DNA of 64,000 nt from Eretmocerus hayati (lineage: Eukaryota > Arthropoda > Insecta > Hymenoptera > Aphelinidae). Below are positions 52,201 to 59,715 of the stretch, in pieces. Below the pieces are notes generated by a model. That model searched no databases. It was not told the DNA's origin and worked only from the letters and a program-made list of their open reading frames with translations. The DNA is taken from assembly GCA_029851415.1 (NCBI GenBank), contig CM056742.1, positions 13,805,736 through 13,869,735 of the forward strand. Reading direction: 5' to 3'. Within the stretch, counting starts at the first letter, position 1. Every line of letters starts with the position of its first letter. Made by a program: the position numbers and the translations under genes.

Positions 52201-55012
52201 GAAATTATATCCCTCGACAAGGCAGTCAGAGACATGGTGGGAAAATTTATGTACCCAGTAACTCTGAAAAGCGACAACGATGCGGTCAGAAAATGCACTG
52301 AGATGGAAGGAAGTCACCGTCTGAAAGACTTCGACGACATCCTAGAAGTCATTCAGAGAAATTTAGAAGACAGAGAGCGCAGTGGAACCAAAAACCATAT
52401 GGCGGAGACGCACGGAGACTACGTGAAACAATGCGTGATGGAAGGAAAAATCCACGTGGTCAGGGTATCGACAAAAGAAAACGAAGCGGACCTAATGACG
52501 AAGCCCTTGGCCGCAGAGGGCCACTCGCGTCTTAGAAGTAAAATTATGAATCTAGAAGAGTGAATCCATCATCCTTAGAAGCTGCGTCGATTGATTGTTT
52601 CAGAGTACTTCCAGAAACTGGCAGAAGGAGAACCTAAAGCTCACGAGGACTCGGACGAGGCAGAGGACTGTGCGCACCGCCTCGACACGGCACCAGCTCC
52701 CGATGTGCCGCTAATCGACCGGCTATATCGATTTTCATAACTCCGTTCTTGCGCGCGCAGATTTTGTCTCAGCCAGCTTGGGTTAGGTTGTTGGCGGTGT
52801 AAAGTGCCGCGATCACTTCTTGCTCTGACCAGCTTCGAGCAAGATCTACATTGATTTCTCTCTCGAAGGCCTTTTGTATTTTTCTACTTTTACCTGTATT
52901 TCATGAGCTCTTGTACTGAGTGTGTTTTAATGTAAAGCTAGTGGTGTAGATTTGATAAAAGTCGTGAGTGCGCCAGTCATAAATCAGAACAAAAACTCGA
53001 GTGCAGTTTGTTCGTCGCCTATCCCGGACCAGCTCCCAAATAATCTAATACCTTACTCGGACAAACACAAGAGTCACCCCACCTGAGGTTTTTGGCTGTA
53101 TTTCCCTTCAGGTGTGTCGGAAAATGCCTGGGCAACGGTTGTGATATCCAGCACACAACATTTTCTATCACAAACCCAAAAAACAAACACCTAAGGACCC
53201 TCGAATAATAACACCATCAAATCACGAATCCTACGAAACCCCTGGGATCAGCAGTTGGATTAGAAATCCTGGAGCTGCTGTTGGAGCAACGGAGATTAGT
53301 TCGTTCGATCATCTCGAATATGGACCTTCATCGCGTCCTGGAACGACGGTTGGAGCCGTGATGCGTCCTGGAGCCAACGCGGATGGGAGAAGATTCTCCA
53401 TTGCAGAGACCAATTGACGAGGACGTCAATCGTTCGAGGGCGGGGATAGTGTTGTATACTGTATATATGTGAAAATTTAACGTTCGCCACCATGTGTAAA
53501 TCGATCGATTGGTTGCTAGGGTGCGTTTGTTTGTTTGTTATGTTTTTTTTTAGTTAGCCTGCTCGTGTCTGTCACGGGGTTAAGGCGCTGTTGTTGTGTC
53601 TAAGAAACAAAGGCACGTGTTATTTTGATAACTCGGTGGCTCTGATTTATTGTGTTACGAGTGAGTGTAACAATATACCATATACTAGTAATGTTTGGGG
53701 AAACAATGAAGGTGATTCGTGAATCAAGTGATGTAATTGGTCGAGGGCAGGGGATGGTCTTCCCTTGCGCTGCTGCCCAATATCACTCCTAGATCATTTC
53801 ATGACAATGGATTTTTGATTTATGTGACTTCTTCATTTTTTACCATTACTATGGCCTAATTTTCCATTTCAGGGTTCAAAAAGGTTCCTTCATTCTTCTA
53901 CTCTTCTGGAAGTCAAGAAATTTGACCTTGAATGAATTATTCTGATTACCCCTTGAATTATACTGAAAACACAAGTAGACAATTTTTTAAGGCACGTAGT
54001 CACGGGCTCTCACATGACAGTGTAATATCTTTCTTCCAAACTCTAAGCTTATGGAATTATCCGCATTATTTTGACACTATATTTCTGAAGGAAATCACAA
54101 AACAAGATGATTAACGAGTGCTTTGCAATCGAAGTGCCTATAATGGTTCATTTATGAAGTCGAGTTGCAATTCACAATAATGATTGCCACAGTTTAGAAA
54201 TGAAGTATCGAGGCTCGTCTTTTTGACGGTCTCAGTTGTGAAGAGATAATTTCAATAACATACCGCTTTCTCATTCAAAATTGTGACTATGTATCTTCCA
54301 ATGGATCCACACGTAAAAGTAACTGCAACGACATTTTCTGTGCAAATAGCCAAATCTTTGCCACACCACACTTGAACTGCTCTTCCCTACAAGAAGAATA
54401 TTCATAATTCCATGAGTTACTTAGCTTGCATACAGATTGCGACCTCACTAGTTACGCAAAAGATTGAAACATGCGAGCTTAACGTTTTCGTATGAAAATA
54501 TTCTAGAGAGATGAATTGAAATGCGATTGTCGCTGAAAACGTGAATCGGAAAATAATCTGCAATAAACTATCTTTTCAAATATTCTTCATTTACTAATTT
54601 GAAGATGCCAGCGAGTTCTCAAAGTTCAAACTATTACAAACATTGGAATAGGGTCAATTATTGGAATTGTTTGTTGGAGTATAGACACCTATGTAGTGAT
54701 ACAAATGGTTCTGTATGAACCGAATCAGTTTCAAAGTAATGCGGGAAAGTGTTTGAACAAAAGAGTCGTCATGTTATTTCCAAATTATCATGATTTTTAG
54801 ATATCACTCGCATTATTTATCCTTGTTTCAGAGCAAATTACATTTTGGATGAGCACACCAGACAGCGTGATTAAGAATATGCATCGGCAGATACTCTTAT
54901 AAATTTCAGAATCGTATGGCCACAATCCTGTCAAACGTAGGAACCATTTACTCATTCTAAAGAACTCGTTGTTGAATACAACATCAATTTTTCCTTGTAT
55001 CATAATCTCCAT
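27965..55012 (-). CDS. Odorant receptor (7tm_6 family), nine exons over 27 kb, apparently intact
   Basis: Exons, 5' to 3' on the minus strand: 55012-54842, 54386-54264, 43106-42989, 39593-39332, 30052-29954, 29525-29435, 28459-28323, 28229-28097 and 28018-27965. All phases agree, giving 395 aa, a normal insect OR length. Seven hydrophobic segments are placed: in exon 1 (after WFLRLTGLWPY), exon 2, exon 4 (two, flanking PLNESRPKRLL), exon 6, exon 7 and exon 8-9. Exon 3 encodes the loop YERVSITWLSIIDPDEKK. Insect ORs form ligand-gated cation channels with Orco in antennal neurons. Exons 4-9 have exactly the lengths of the neighbouring paralogue (262, 99, 91, 137, 133, 54). The exon 5 donor is GTTGAGT, used in both copies. 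Introns 2 and 4 (11.2 and 9.3 kb) are filled with transposons. The main doubt is whether exons 1-3 truly belong to exons 4-9; the phases and protein continuity (ILNEKA to MSHLYERV, then ISYL to YFSIGG) say yes. Confidence 0.82.
28807..28935. repeat. GC-rich hairpin with ATAGTATATTA end
   Basis: Begins ATAGTATATTATGTGACGAG and leads into a ~93-bp dyad whose arms share TTTCTAGCT and CTACGTCGG, centred on CGCGTAGCG. It lies in intron 6 of the 27-kb receptor gene, between exons 6 and 7. Only one end carries the ATAGTATATTA word. Confidence 0.6.
31400..32525. mobile_element. Insertion of ~1.1 kb in the left arm of the palindrome
   Basis: The matching right arm has an uninterrupted CAGCGTGGCGG. 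On the left the same word is split by ~1.1 kb beginning AGTAGAAA and ending TTTCTACT, with GTG on both sides. The ends also share GCCTGA/TCAGGC-rich words. This reads as a transposon with short TIRs and a 3-bp duplication, but it is not assigned to a superfamily. Confidence 0.55.
34315..34975. mobile_element. Insertion of ~660 bp in the right arm of the palindrome
   Basis: The left arm shows continuous pairing between GAATTACTGGCC and the AGATTAGACC-type word, while the right arm has ~660 bp between them. The limits are approximate. No coding potential is seen. Confidence 0.4.
36070..36850. repeat. Inverted minisatellite of GACCCACC units
   Basis: From 36070 to about 36530 variants of TGACCCACCGACC repeat with irregular spacing. 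From about 36590 to 36850 the complementary form (GGTGGGTCA, GGTCGATAG) repeats. The array is thus two head-to-head blocks. The Pro/Thr/Asp-rich reading frames on both strands are by-products. Confidence 0.75.
37209..37237. repeat. (GT)n microsatellite
   Basis: About 14 GT dinucleotides in a row, followed by interrupted GTGTT words. It lies in receptor intron 4. Confidence 0.9.
37724..37985. mobile_element. Hairpin element with AATAGTATA ends
   Basis: A ~260-bp palindrome. The left edge is AAATAGTATACGCAACACG and the right edge is the complement CGTAATATACTATTT. The arms repeat GTGCGAGAAGTTTCCGCAC and TTCACGCACAC-type words, and the centre is GCTCGCTTCGCGAGC. It is the best two-ended member of the AATAGTATATTA family in this window. 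Confidence 0.65.
38012..38940. repeat. Tandem repeat, ~318-bp unit, three copies
   Basis: Copies start at about 38012, 38331 and 38648 with CCTAAA(CTATGG). The first two are about 85% alike by eye (shared phrases CATCGATTGGTTAAT and CCGTCTCAACC). The third is more diverged but keeps the order of phrases. This is a short satellite-like array in receptor intron 4. Confidence 0.7.
39869..40095. mobile_element. Hairpin element with GCGCAAA/TTTACGCAC words
   Basis: A ~225-bp palindrome. The left edge AATAGTACATTAAGCAAC pairs with the right GTTGCTTACGATTC. The arms contain TTTTACGCAC and TTTGCGCACAG, and the centre is GCGCAATGCGC. It is a degenerate member of the AATAGTATATTA family, in receptor intron 3. 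Confidence 0.6.
40457..40600. repeat. Hairpin cluster with AATAGTATATTA end
   Basis: AATAGTATATTATGCGTCGAG leads into three successive dyads: GCGTCGAGTGCCAAAAA with its complement, ATGCCGT/ACGGC, and GAAACTGCGTGTTCG with its complement CGAAACACGCAGTTTC. It is non-coding. Confidence 0.6.
41160..41372. repeat. TTTACGCAC / TTTGCGCAC repeat cluster
   Basis: Repeated short words TTTTGCGCAC, GTGCGCAAAG, TTTTACGCAC and ACTTTACGCACAG occur in both orientations, as in the hairpins at 37.5 kb and 39.9 kb. It lacks a clean outer dyad. Confidence 0.5.
42087..42322. mobile_element. MITE of ~236 bp
   Basis: The ends are inverted copies: GGTTTATTCGATTATGCGGG on the left, and CGTATAATCGAATAAACC on the right. 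Inner arms repeat GAGCGCTCCGA and CGAACGCTCCGTC. It is non-coding, in receptor intron 3. Confidence 0.75.
42686..42790. repeat. Hairpin with AATAGTATATT end
   Basis: AATAGTATATTTCCGTACTG is followed by a dyad of GGGCACTAGGACA against TGTCCTCCAGTGCCC, with GAGCGAAGCGA at the centre. It lies about 200 bp from receptor exon 3. Confidence 0.6.
43180..44185. mobile_element. TIR element of ~1 kb in receptor intron 2
   Basis: End arms of ~110 bp are inverted copies (GGATGCATAGGAACGGAG on the left, CTCCGTTCCTATGCATCC on the right; TCTGAAAGTCCT against AGGACTTTCAGA). A second inverted pair inside carries TGACGTCACAGGTCA. There is no transposase. Confidence 0.7.
44368..44503. mobile_element. Short hairpin element with ATAGTAT ends
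   Basis: The ends pair as ATAGTATGATACCCGGGCGC on the left, and the complement of ATAGTATATTATGATAC with GGGCGCAAACG on the right. It is about 136 bp and lies just upstream of the LTR retrotransposon. Confidence 0.65.
44563..44789 (+). repeat. 5' LTR
   Basis: Starts TGTTGTATACTGTA and ends AAGTAACA. It aligns along its whole length with 53450-53672, with visible substitutions and small indels, so the insertion is not recent. Confidence 0.85.
44845..46557 (+). pseudogene. gag remnant with CCHC zinc knuckle, frameshifted
   Basis: Protein fragments in shifting frames (45380-45991, then about 46010-46557) form a capsid-like helical region followed by one zinc knuckle, CWSCGLEGHIRSNC, near the end. 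Stops and frame changes occur around 46100-46250. The order (LTR, PBS, gag, protease) fits a gypsy-type element. The N-terminal limit is uncertain. Confidence 0.65.
46653..48803. mobile_element. TIR element of ~2.15 kb inserted between gag and protease
   Basis: The ends are inverted copies: CACTGAAAATCTATCGGGG on the left, the complement at 48785-48803. Arms include GGTCATTACCGACGTCGG and CTGGCCCCCGACG. Further inward a second inverted pair (46790-47200 against 47460-47885) continues the fold. It interrupts the retrotransposon and is therefore younger than it. There is no transposase. Confidence 0.7.
47885..48675. mobile_element. Second-level nested TIR element (~790 bp)
   Basis: It breaks the right arm of the surrounding TIR element. 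The ends are GATGAGCGACATGACTGC and the complement of GATGAGCGGGCACGACC, with a shared inner word TCCTAATATG/CATATTAGGA. It is non-coding. Confidence 0.6.
48842..49171 (+). pseudogene. Retrotransposon aspartic protease remnant
   Basis: About 110 residues with the protease fold order: a DFGSD box where active enzymes have D-S/T-G, a middle hydrophobic strand, and CILGTDFLERVGL, the typical second conserved strand (ILGxDFL). The Thr/Ser of the catalytic triad is replaced by Phe, so it is probably inactive. Upstream continuity with gag is broken by the TIR element. Confidence 0.7.
49354..50443 (+). pseudogene. THAP-domain exon split by a MITE
   Basis: ATG at 49354 opens MPCACVIRCPTDNYKSK, which gives the first Cys pair of a THAP zinc finger. 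After 853 bp of MITE, frame and sense resume with LLLWLRKLN and VCDRHF, giving the conserved Trp and the C-x2-H pair. Removing the MITE with one AAA copy restores the frame. A splice donor GTACGC follows at 50444. THAP domains are DNA-binding modules of P-element-type transposases and of host factors. Whether this is a transposase exon or a captured host exon cannot be told. Confidence 0.6.
49405..50257. mobile_element. MITE of 853 bp inside the THAP exon
   Basis: The ends are perfect inverted copies of GGCCGAGTCTACATAGACGC, with AAA on both sides as a probable 3-bp duplication. Arms extend ~190 bp (TTTGAAAATCTTTTGACGAG and complement). Confidence 0.8.
50704..52563 (+). CDS. Ty1/copia reverse transcriptase - RNase H fragment
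   Basis: Uninterrupted frame of 619 codons. In order: WYKAVEEEMEAMEENDVWELV (start of the RVT_2 domain, near residue 85), QMDVKTAFLNG, YGLRPSPKRWN, the catalytic YVDDMVIAG, VFLGMQI, TRPDLAYAVTWLARHQ, then RNase H with ISWKSGKQNLVTKSTCQAEY. The first acidic residue region of RNase H (DSSYRDWNDSSSTGGY) departs from the usual form. Gag, protease and integrase of a copia element are absent upstream, so this is a 3' part of pol. The first ~40 residues look unrelated to copia. It lies inside the gypsy-like LTR pair but belongs to another superfamily. Confidence 0.85.
   Translation: MALHLAPLSGPTSSIEFLDLFIRPCPRSSRVSLITRGIDRLAERRPGEYDRPNLEDERRFVLLAEVNRDPTSYRETLNSAESVQWYKAVEEEMEAMEENDVWELVDKPPDIVNGVRTRIVDSEMVFKKKVDLEGRIIYKARLVIRGIKDTKEYELKETYAPVSSLPLVRTFLAVANKMDWDLTQMDVKTAFLNGTLEEDIYMTIPDCMDVDENTRRTKVCKLKKALYGLRPSPKRWNKRFTEEALKLGLEKDMSEPCLFTWRQNGKAVCLVIYVDDMVIAGDEPKKILEVKTKLSSCFKVKDLGEPKVFLGMQINRDKGKRQMTISQPDYIERVLERFGMENCKPVATPMVTRQLKDRNAKTLEGKQQKKEDTPTPAPYRAAIGCLLYLVTCTRPDLAYAVTWLARHQSDPRESHWQEVKRVLRYIRGTSNMGIIFRGNSEGMTAMVDSSYRDWNDSSSTGGYVIKLYGDPISWKSGKQNLVTKSTCQAEYLALSNACQEIISLDKAVRDMVGKFMYPVTLKSDNDAVRKCTEMEGSHRLKDFDDILEVIQRNLEDRERSGTKNHMAETHGDYVKQCVMEGKIHVVRVSTKENEADLMTKPLAAEGHSRLRSKIMNLEE
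53450..53672 (+). repeat. 3' LTR
   Basis: Direct copy of 44563-44789, starting TGTTGTATACTGTA and ending GTGTAACA. It is preceded by a purine-rich tract at about 53434-53449. Confidence 0.85.
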
Positions 55013-57467
55013 CTAAATTGAGCTGAATATCTTAGTGTAGATATCAGAACTACTCAACAGAGTTAAAAATTTGAAATTTTCAAAATTATAAGTCTGTGAG
55101 TTTTATGAACTTTAAACTTGGGTCGTCATTCTTGAGCCGATGTTGATCATCTATATTGAGATCATAATCAGCAGTGAATTCTTGCGTTCTCGAGGTATAC
55201 TGAGATTTCTACATGAGTTGTCATTGGGCATATAATCACTGAGATGGAGTAAAATGTTCCTTTATCTAATGACAAGTGTGACAATGGCGTATCGAGAAAC
55301 CAGTCTGACAATGATTTAGTCCACCTTGGACATTTTGATAAATTTTCTGACGCACATTTCTCGATGATCACACAGAATTATTCATGGGATCCCTAAGCCT
55401 GCAAACGTTTCACGTCTCTTGATCGCAAATCGATTTGTTCCATCATTATGACAAAGAAATGTTTGAAGGAGAAACAACAGCTATAGCTACTGCAAGATTG
55501 AAATTTTCCATGAACTGCGGTACGATTCAGTTTCAAAGAGAATGACTAATGCAGGTACAGAATAAAACGCATGAAATTTATGAACCTTCTCGATTATGCT
55601 TATACCGATTCTGCCACGTTCTATATTTTTCTTTGATATCGACTGACCTTGTTAAGGGTAATATCTCAATTTTATTTGTGGAAGAATGAAATAGTATTTT
55701 TCGATTCGAGGTTGGGAAGTTTGGTCTTGCTTTTCGAGTGACTGTTTTCCCTGTCTGAGCTCTGGCGAGGGTAGAATTTATCACGAGCAAAGCAAAAAAT
55801 TACCCGCCTACGAGTCGAAATATGTTTTCTGATCGGCTGGACGTAAAATGAGCGAAAAATTCGTTTTCGGCATGTCTTATAAGATTGGGATGCTTCCCAA
55901 CAAAATGAGCTTATTTACTGTTTTCCTCGAGAATTATTTCACCTTGAACAAGTTCAGCTTCAAATTTCTGTTGAGCCCTTGTCGAAAATTCATTTTGTTT
56001 CAATCATATTTATCATTTTCCATCTGTGTTCACAATTATCTCAACACTGTATGGAGTTTTCTCTCTAACATAATGGAGTAAATTTTTCAAATGAGATAAG
56101 TTATAAGCCATGAATCATAGGTTATTTAATCTATATCACCAAAATGATTCCGTATCCTGTGATTCCAGCGTAAGTGAGTCACCGCGACAATTTTCTGGGT
56201 AGAAAATCACTCACTTGTCACTGTAGTATATATATTGGCCTCGACAGTGGCTTTCTGAATCCGATAACTAGTTTTGATTAATTTTATAGCAGCCACATCT
56301 TCCATTCCACCAAAATCAAATTCTTAGAGCAATACTTTCAAGTTTTAGGTAAGCGTGTGCCTAAGCCCCCACTGAAGATCTCGAATTTACGCACTCGCAC
56401 AACTTGCCGCAAAACGTTCTTACGCTCGTTTCATTAGAACATGAGAAAATTAATTGTTTCGAGTGATCCAAAATGGCCTATTCGTCTCTCATTTTTAAAA
56501 AATTTTTTCATTTTATTTTTCTTCTCAGTTTCTCATTTGATTTTGGCTTTTGTCTTATTCACCATGAGCGATGTAAAACAAAATTAATGCAATCAATTTT
56601 AAAGTACTTCAATTCATCTCTTCATGATTGCTACAATTTTAAAACGCTATTTGCAGAATAGTAGAATTTGATTTCTGCTTAAGGAGGCTCGCGCAAATTT
56701 CAACTAAACTGTGAACTTGCGTAAAAGTGACTCATATCGATAGATAAACTAATGAGGAATCATAATCCACCAAAAAAAGAGGGGGTTGACGATGAAACTC
56801 GCGAGAAAAATCATTTGGCAGAAAAAATCCTTATTATGGCTCATTTGAATGTGCTGGATCACAAATGTACTGATTCTACGTAAAACCCATAAAATGTCAT
56901 GAACATAGGCCCCTTATACACGTGGGAGCGAATTAGGCACACTCTTTCGGAAACTCAGAAGAAAAGTTTTTCGCAAGAATTGGGATGGCCCAGCTCCAAC
57001 TTTTCGAAATTGAATGTACCTTAACTCCCTTTGAATGTCTTGAAACAAGTTTTCAAGAGAGTTGAGGTGCGTTGGGAAATATTGACATGGTATAAAGTTC
57101 TGAGCAACACAAAATAAGAGGGGGTCAAGTGAATCAAACTTACCTTACTTTAAATAAATATGGAACATACGGTGTTTTTATGAAACATACGCTACACAAG
57201 GATAAGCTTGGGAGTAAACTATAAAATTGCAAGGTTTCATTTCGTCAGATGACTTCGGGAAAAAATCTTATCCGTAGGATGGACACCATTGATAACGATA
57301 ACCAAGTATGCAGAATTTATTCAACTTACATTTAGTCTACATGAATCTTCAGATTCCTACATTCACTACATGATACTAGGTTATTGAGTTCTCTCCTCTT
57401 CAATTTTAAGATTTTTGATAGATGCACATCGTCACTTTTAGGATATGTTATGGGATACGAGATTTCC
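55013..57467. other. Intergenic between the two receptor genes
   Basis: 2.45 kb of AT-rich DNA that must include the promoter of the 27-kb receptor gene (next to 55012) and the 3' end of its sister. A minus-strand AATAAA at 57316-57321 lies ~150 bp past the sister's stop. A small hairpin (AAGTGAGTCACC ... complement) lies at about 56170-56222. I see no other gene. Confidence 0.45.
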
Positions 57468-58491
57468 CTATCCTCTGAACGAAGCTAAAACAGTGATGTA
57501 TGACATCGTTGATTTGATGAACTAAAAAATGTTTCCTAAGGTCAAAACTCTGTGAACATAGAAATTCCTCTGCTGAATCTCAACATCACTCATTACCTTT
57601 CCAAAATTTTCATAATTCATAATGTAGAGACCTCCAGCTGTCACGTAACATGGTCTTATGCATCGAACCATCATAATCTTCATCAATGTCTTCATTCGTT
57701 TTGTTGAGTTATACCATTCGCTCATGTAACTGAAAAACTTTGATTCAATTAAATTTGATCTGATTTTGAAATAAGCAACCTAATGGACAACGAGTATGTC
57801 CAAGCAATTTCATGAATGACGCACATTGCCTGAAACAGCTCGATGCTCTCGTCAGTGACCAGCTGTCCAGACCAACTTGTGTAAAACAGATGCAATGCTG
57901 CGCCAGCTTCAAATAGTCCACATTTTATAACATCAATTGCGTCGTAAGAATACTCCATAATCTGTGATTCAAACGGGAAATATAGTGTGAAGAACAGAAG
58001 TATATCCCAGAATATATTTTTCTTGCCTGACCAATCATAATGTTGTTAGTGTTTGAGGATACTCTTACTCTATGTTATTTGGATGAGAAATAGAAAGACC
58101 AAAATGTTTAAATTAGCAATTTTCAGAATTTTTCACGTTTTACCCTTGGCAAACAACTGAAATGCATATTTCGAAGTGAATGATGAGGTCCTGGATGAGG
58201 TAACTTGGTTCTCAAATATCCAAGCTATTTTCACAATTTTCATAAATTTTTACCACGAGTGAGTGAGGAAATCCAATTACTTTTACCGTGGAAGTTACTA
58301 TCGCTGGAAGAAAGCTAGAGATACTCACACAAACCGCTCCAAAAGACATCAATACACCGCTGTTGAAAATCAAAAGGAGTAGGCACAGATAGTACGTTGA
58401 CTCAATCACCTCTACAAATCTGTATTCCTCGTCAAAACGTAGGGTAGAAAGAAGTTCTTAATTAGTAAACTTTTAGGGGTACAATGTTTTG

Positions 58492-58527
<36 letters not shown>

Positions 58528-59715
58528 AACAGATATGATCATATCGATGCATGCAATTCATTCTGAAATTAGTCGAGAATAAGGCTATGGTTATATCGAA
58601 ATTTTGAATTCAAAATAGTTTTCAAAGAAGCTATGGACATTTCTAAGAAGGTTGAATTCAAACAAGACTGCGGTGTAATAGGATATTTGTTCGTTGGAAT
58701 ATTTTTGTTTCAGCCGTAATGACTTAAGTATCCAGTAATGAGTCGACAACAATAATCGAATTATTTTCCGGAGCCAGAATATGTAACGATGTCTTATAAG
58801 TTATCACTCAACTCTAAAGATTCCTTGTGCAATTGTATAGCTGACACTAGAGTTTTGTAGGCCTCTTCCTCTTTTTTCGGTGGAAACTTTGTTGACAGAT
58901 ACACACGGCGCCTAGTAAAAGAAAATAATATTGATTGTCCATAATTATCACGAACAATAACCGGCTCAAACCAAGTTTATGATTCTGAAGTATCTTCTGA
59001 ACTTTGAGAATGCTCTATCTCGTTTTCAAAGTTATACTAATGAAATCGATGAGAAACCATTCTGTTAACGTCATTAAAGAAGAGAAGTGTTTCTGTTTGT
59101 GGAAAATCTAGGAATCTCTGATAAAGTGCAGATCCGTTAGAATTTCTCATGATTCGTGATGAAATTCATGGAGTCCGTCCAACTCATTCATCATTGAGCA
59201 AGATCCTGTAGTCACAAACGAGAACATACATCAAACGAATCAGAAGTCTAAGATTTGCCCCAGAATAACTCCATGTGAAATAGATGTTTCAGGACCCTAT
59301 AATTTTTTTTGCGCGGTTGGGGAACTTAAAGTAGTATAAAGGCATCCATTTTACTCGTTGAATCCATTAACTTCCAAATCTATGCCTAAACTTATAAATA
59401 ATTCTGATACGAGATCATTTGCGATAGCATCTTATACACAGTGCAATTCTTACTTCACAATGTTAAAAAATCCAAGAATCTGATGCATGATCATGTTGTA
59501 CGTGGTATCTGCAGCTGCGAGAATTGATAAGGTCATGGCCGCTGCAGCTCCATAATACACAAAGTACTCATAGTAGAAATCATATGGATCGAAGATGTAT
59601 TCAGCTCGCGTGAGTAGACGTCTCGGCCGAGACTCGTTCAAAGGTGAAACAAAATCTAATATAACTGGTATCAAAGTCACATTTAAGAAAATTGATCCTC
59701 CTATACAAAAATATC
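57468..59715 (-). CDS. Odorant receptor (7tm_6 family), exons 4-9; 5' part not found
   Basis: Exons on the minus strand: 59715-59454, 58911-58813, 58419-58329, 57961-57825, 57729-57597 and 57521-57468, with consistent phases (776 nt, ~258 aa). Exon lengths equal those of the paralogue at 27.97-55.01 kb. Landmarks are PLNESRPRRLLTRAEYIFDP, HQILGFFNIV, STYYLCLLLLIFNSGVL, AALHLFYTSWSGQL, KIMMVRCIRPCYVTAGG and the C-terminus STMSYITVLASFRG. The exon 5 donor GTTGAGT gives SLEFVEVIES in frame. No stop or frameshift is seen. The first three exons (~137 aa in the paralogue) are not found up to 64000. They may lie beyond the window, past the R1-type insertion, or be lost, in which case this is a pseudogene. 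Confidence 0.8.
58489..58524. repeat. (A)n tract
   Basis: About 36 consecutive A in the intron between exons 5 and 6 of the second receptor. It could be the tail of a retroposon, but no body is recognised beside it. Confidence 0.85.

Larger units (their letters stand above)
44563..53672 (+). mobile_element. LTR retrotransposon (gypsy-like), decayed, with nested insertions
   Basis: Two ~225-bp LTRs in direct orientation bound 9.1 kb, with TG...CA ends. A primer-binding-site-like GAGGGCTCGTCCAGAAT follows the 5' LTR, close to the proline-tRNA type. A purine tract GAGGGCGGGGATAG precedes the 3' LTR. Remnants of gag and an aspartic protease remain; its own RT and integrase are not seen. Insertions inside it include a TIR element, a THAP exon and a copia RT frame. 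No target duplication matches (AAAAT before, ATATA after). It sits antisense in receptor intron 2. Confidence 0.75.

Noticed and set aside
44558..53677. A target-site duplication around the LTR retrotransposon
   Set aside because: The flanking bases (AAAAT and ATATA) do not match, so no duplication is claimed.
54264..55012. Treating these two receptor exons as a separate, truncated OR gene
   Set aside because: Their phase and sequence continue exactly into the exon at 42989-43106 and then 39332-39593, and the summed length is that of a normal OR. One long gene is the simpler reading, though transcripts should decide.
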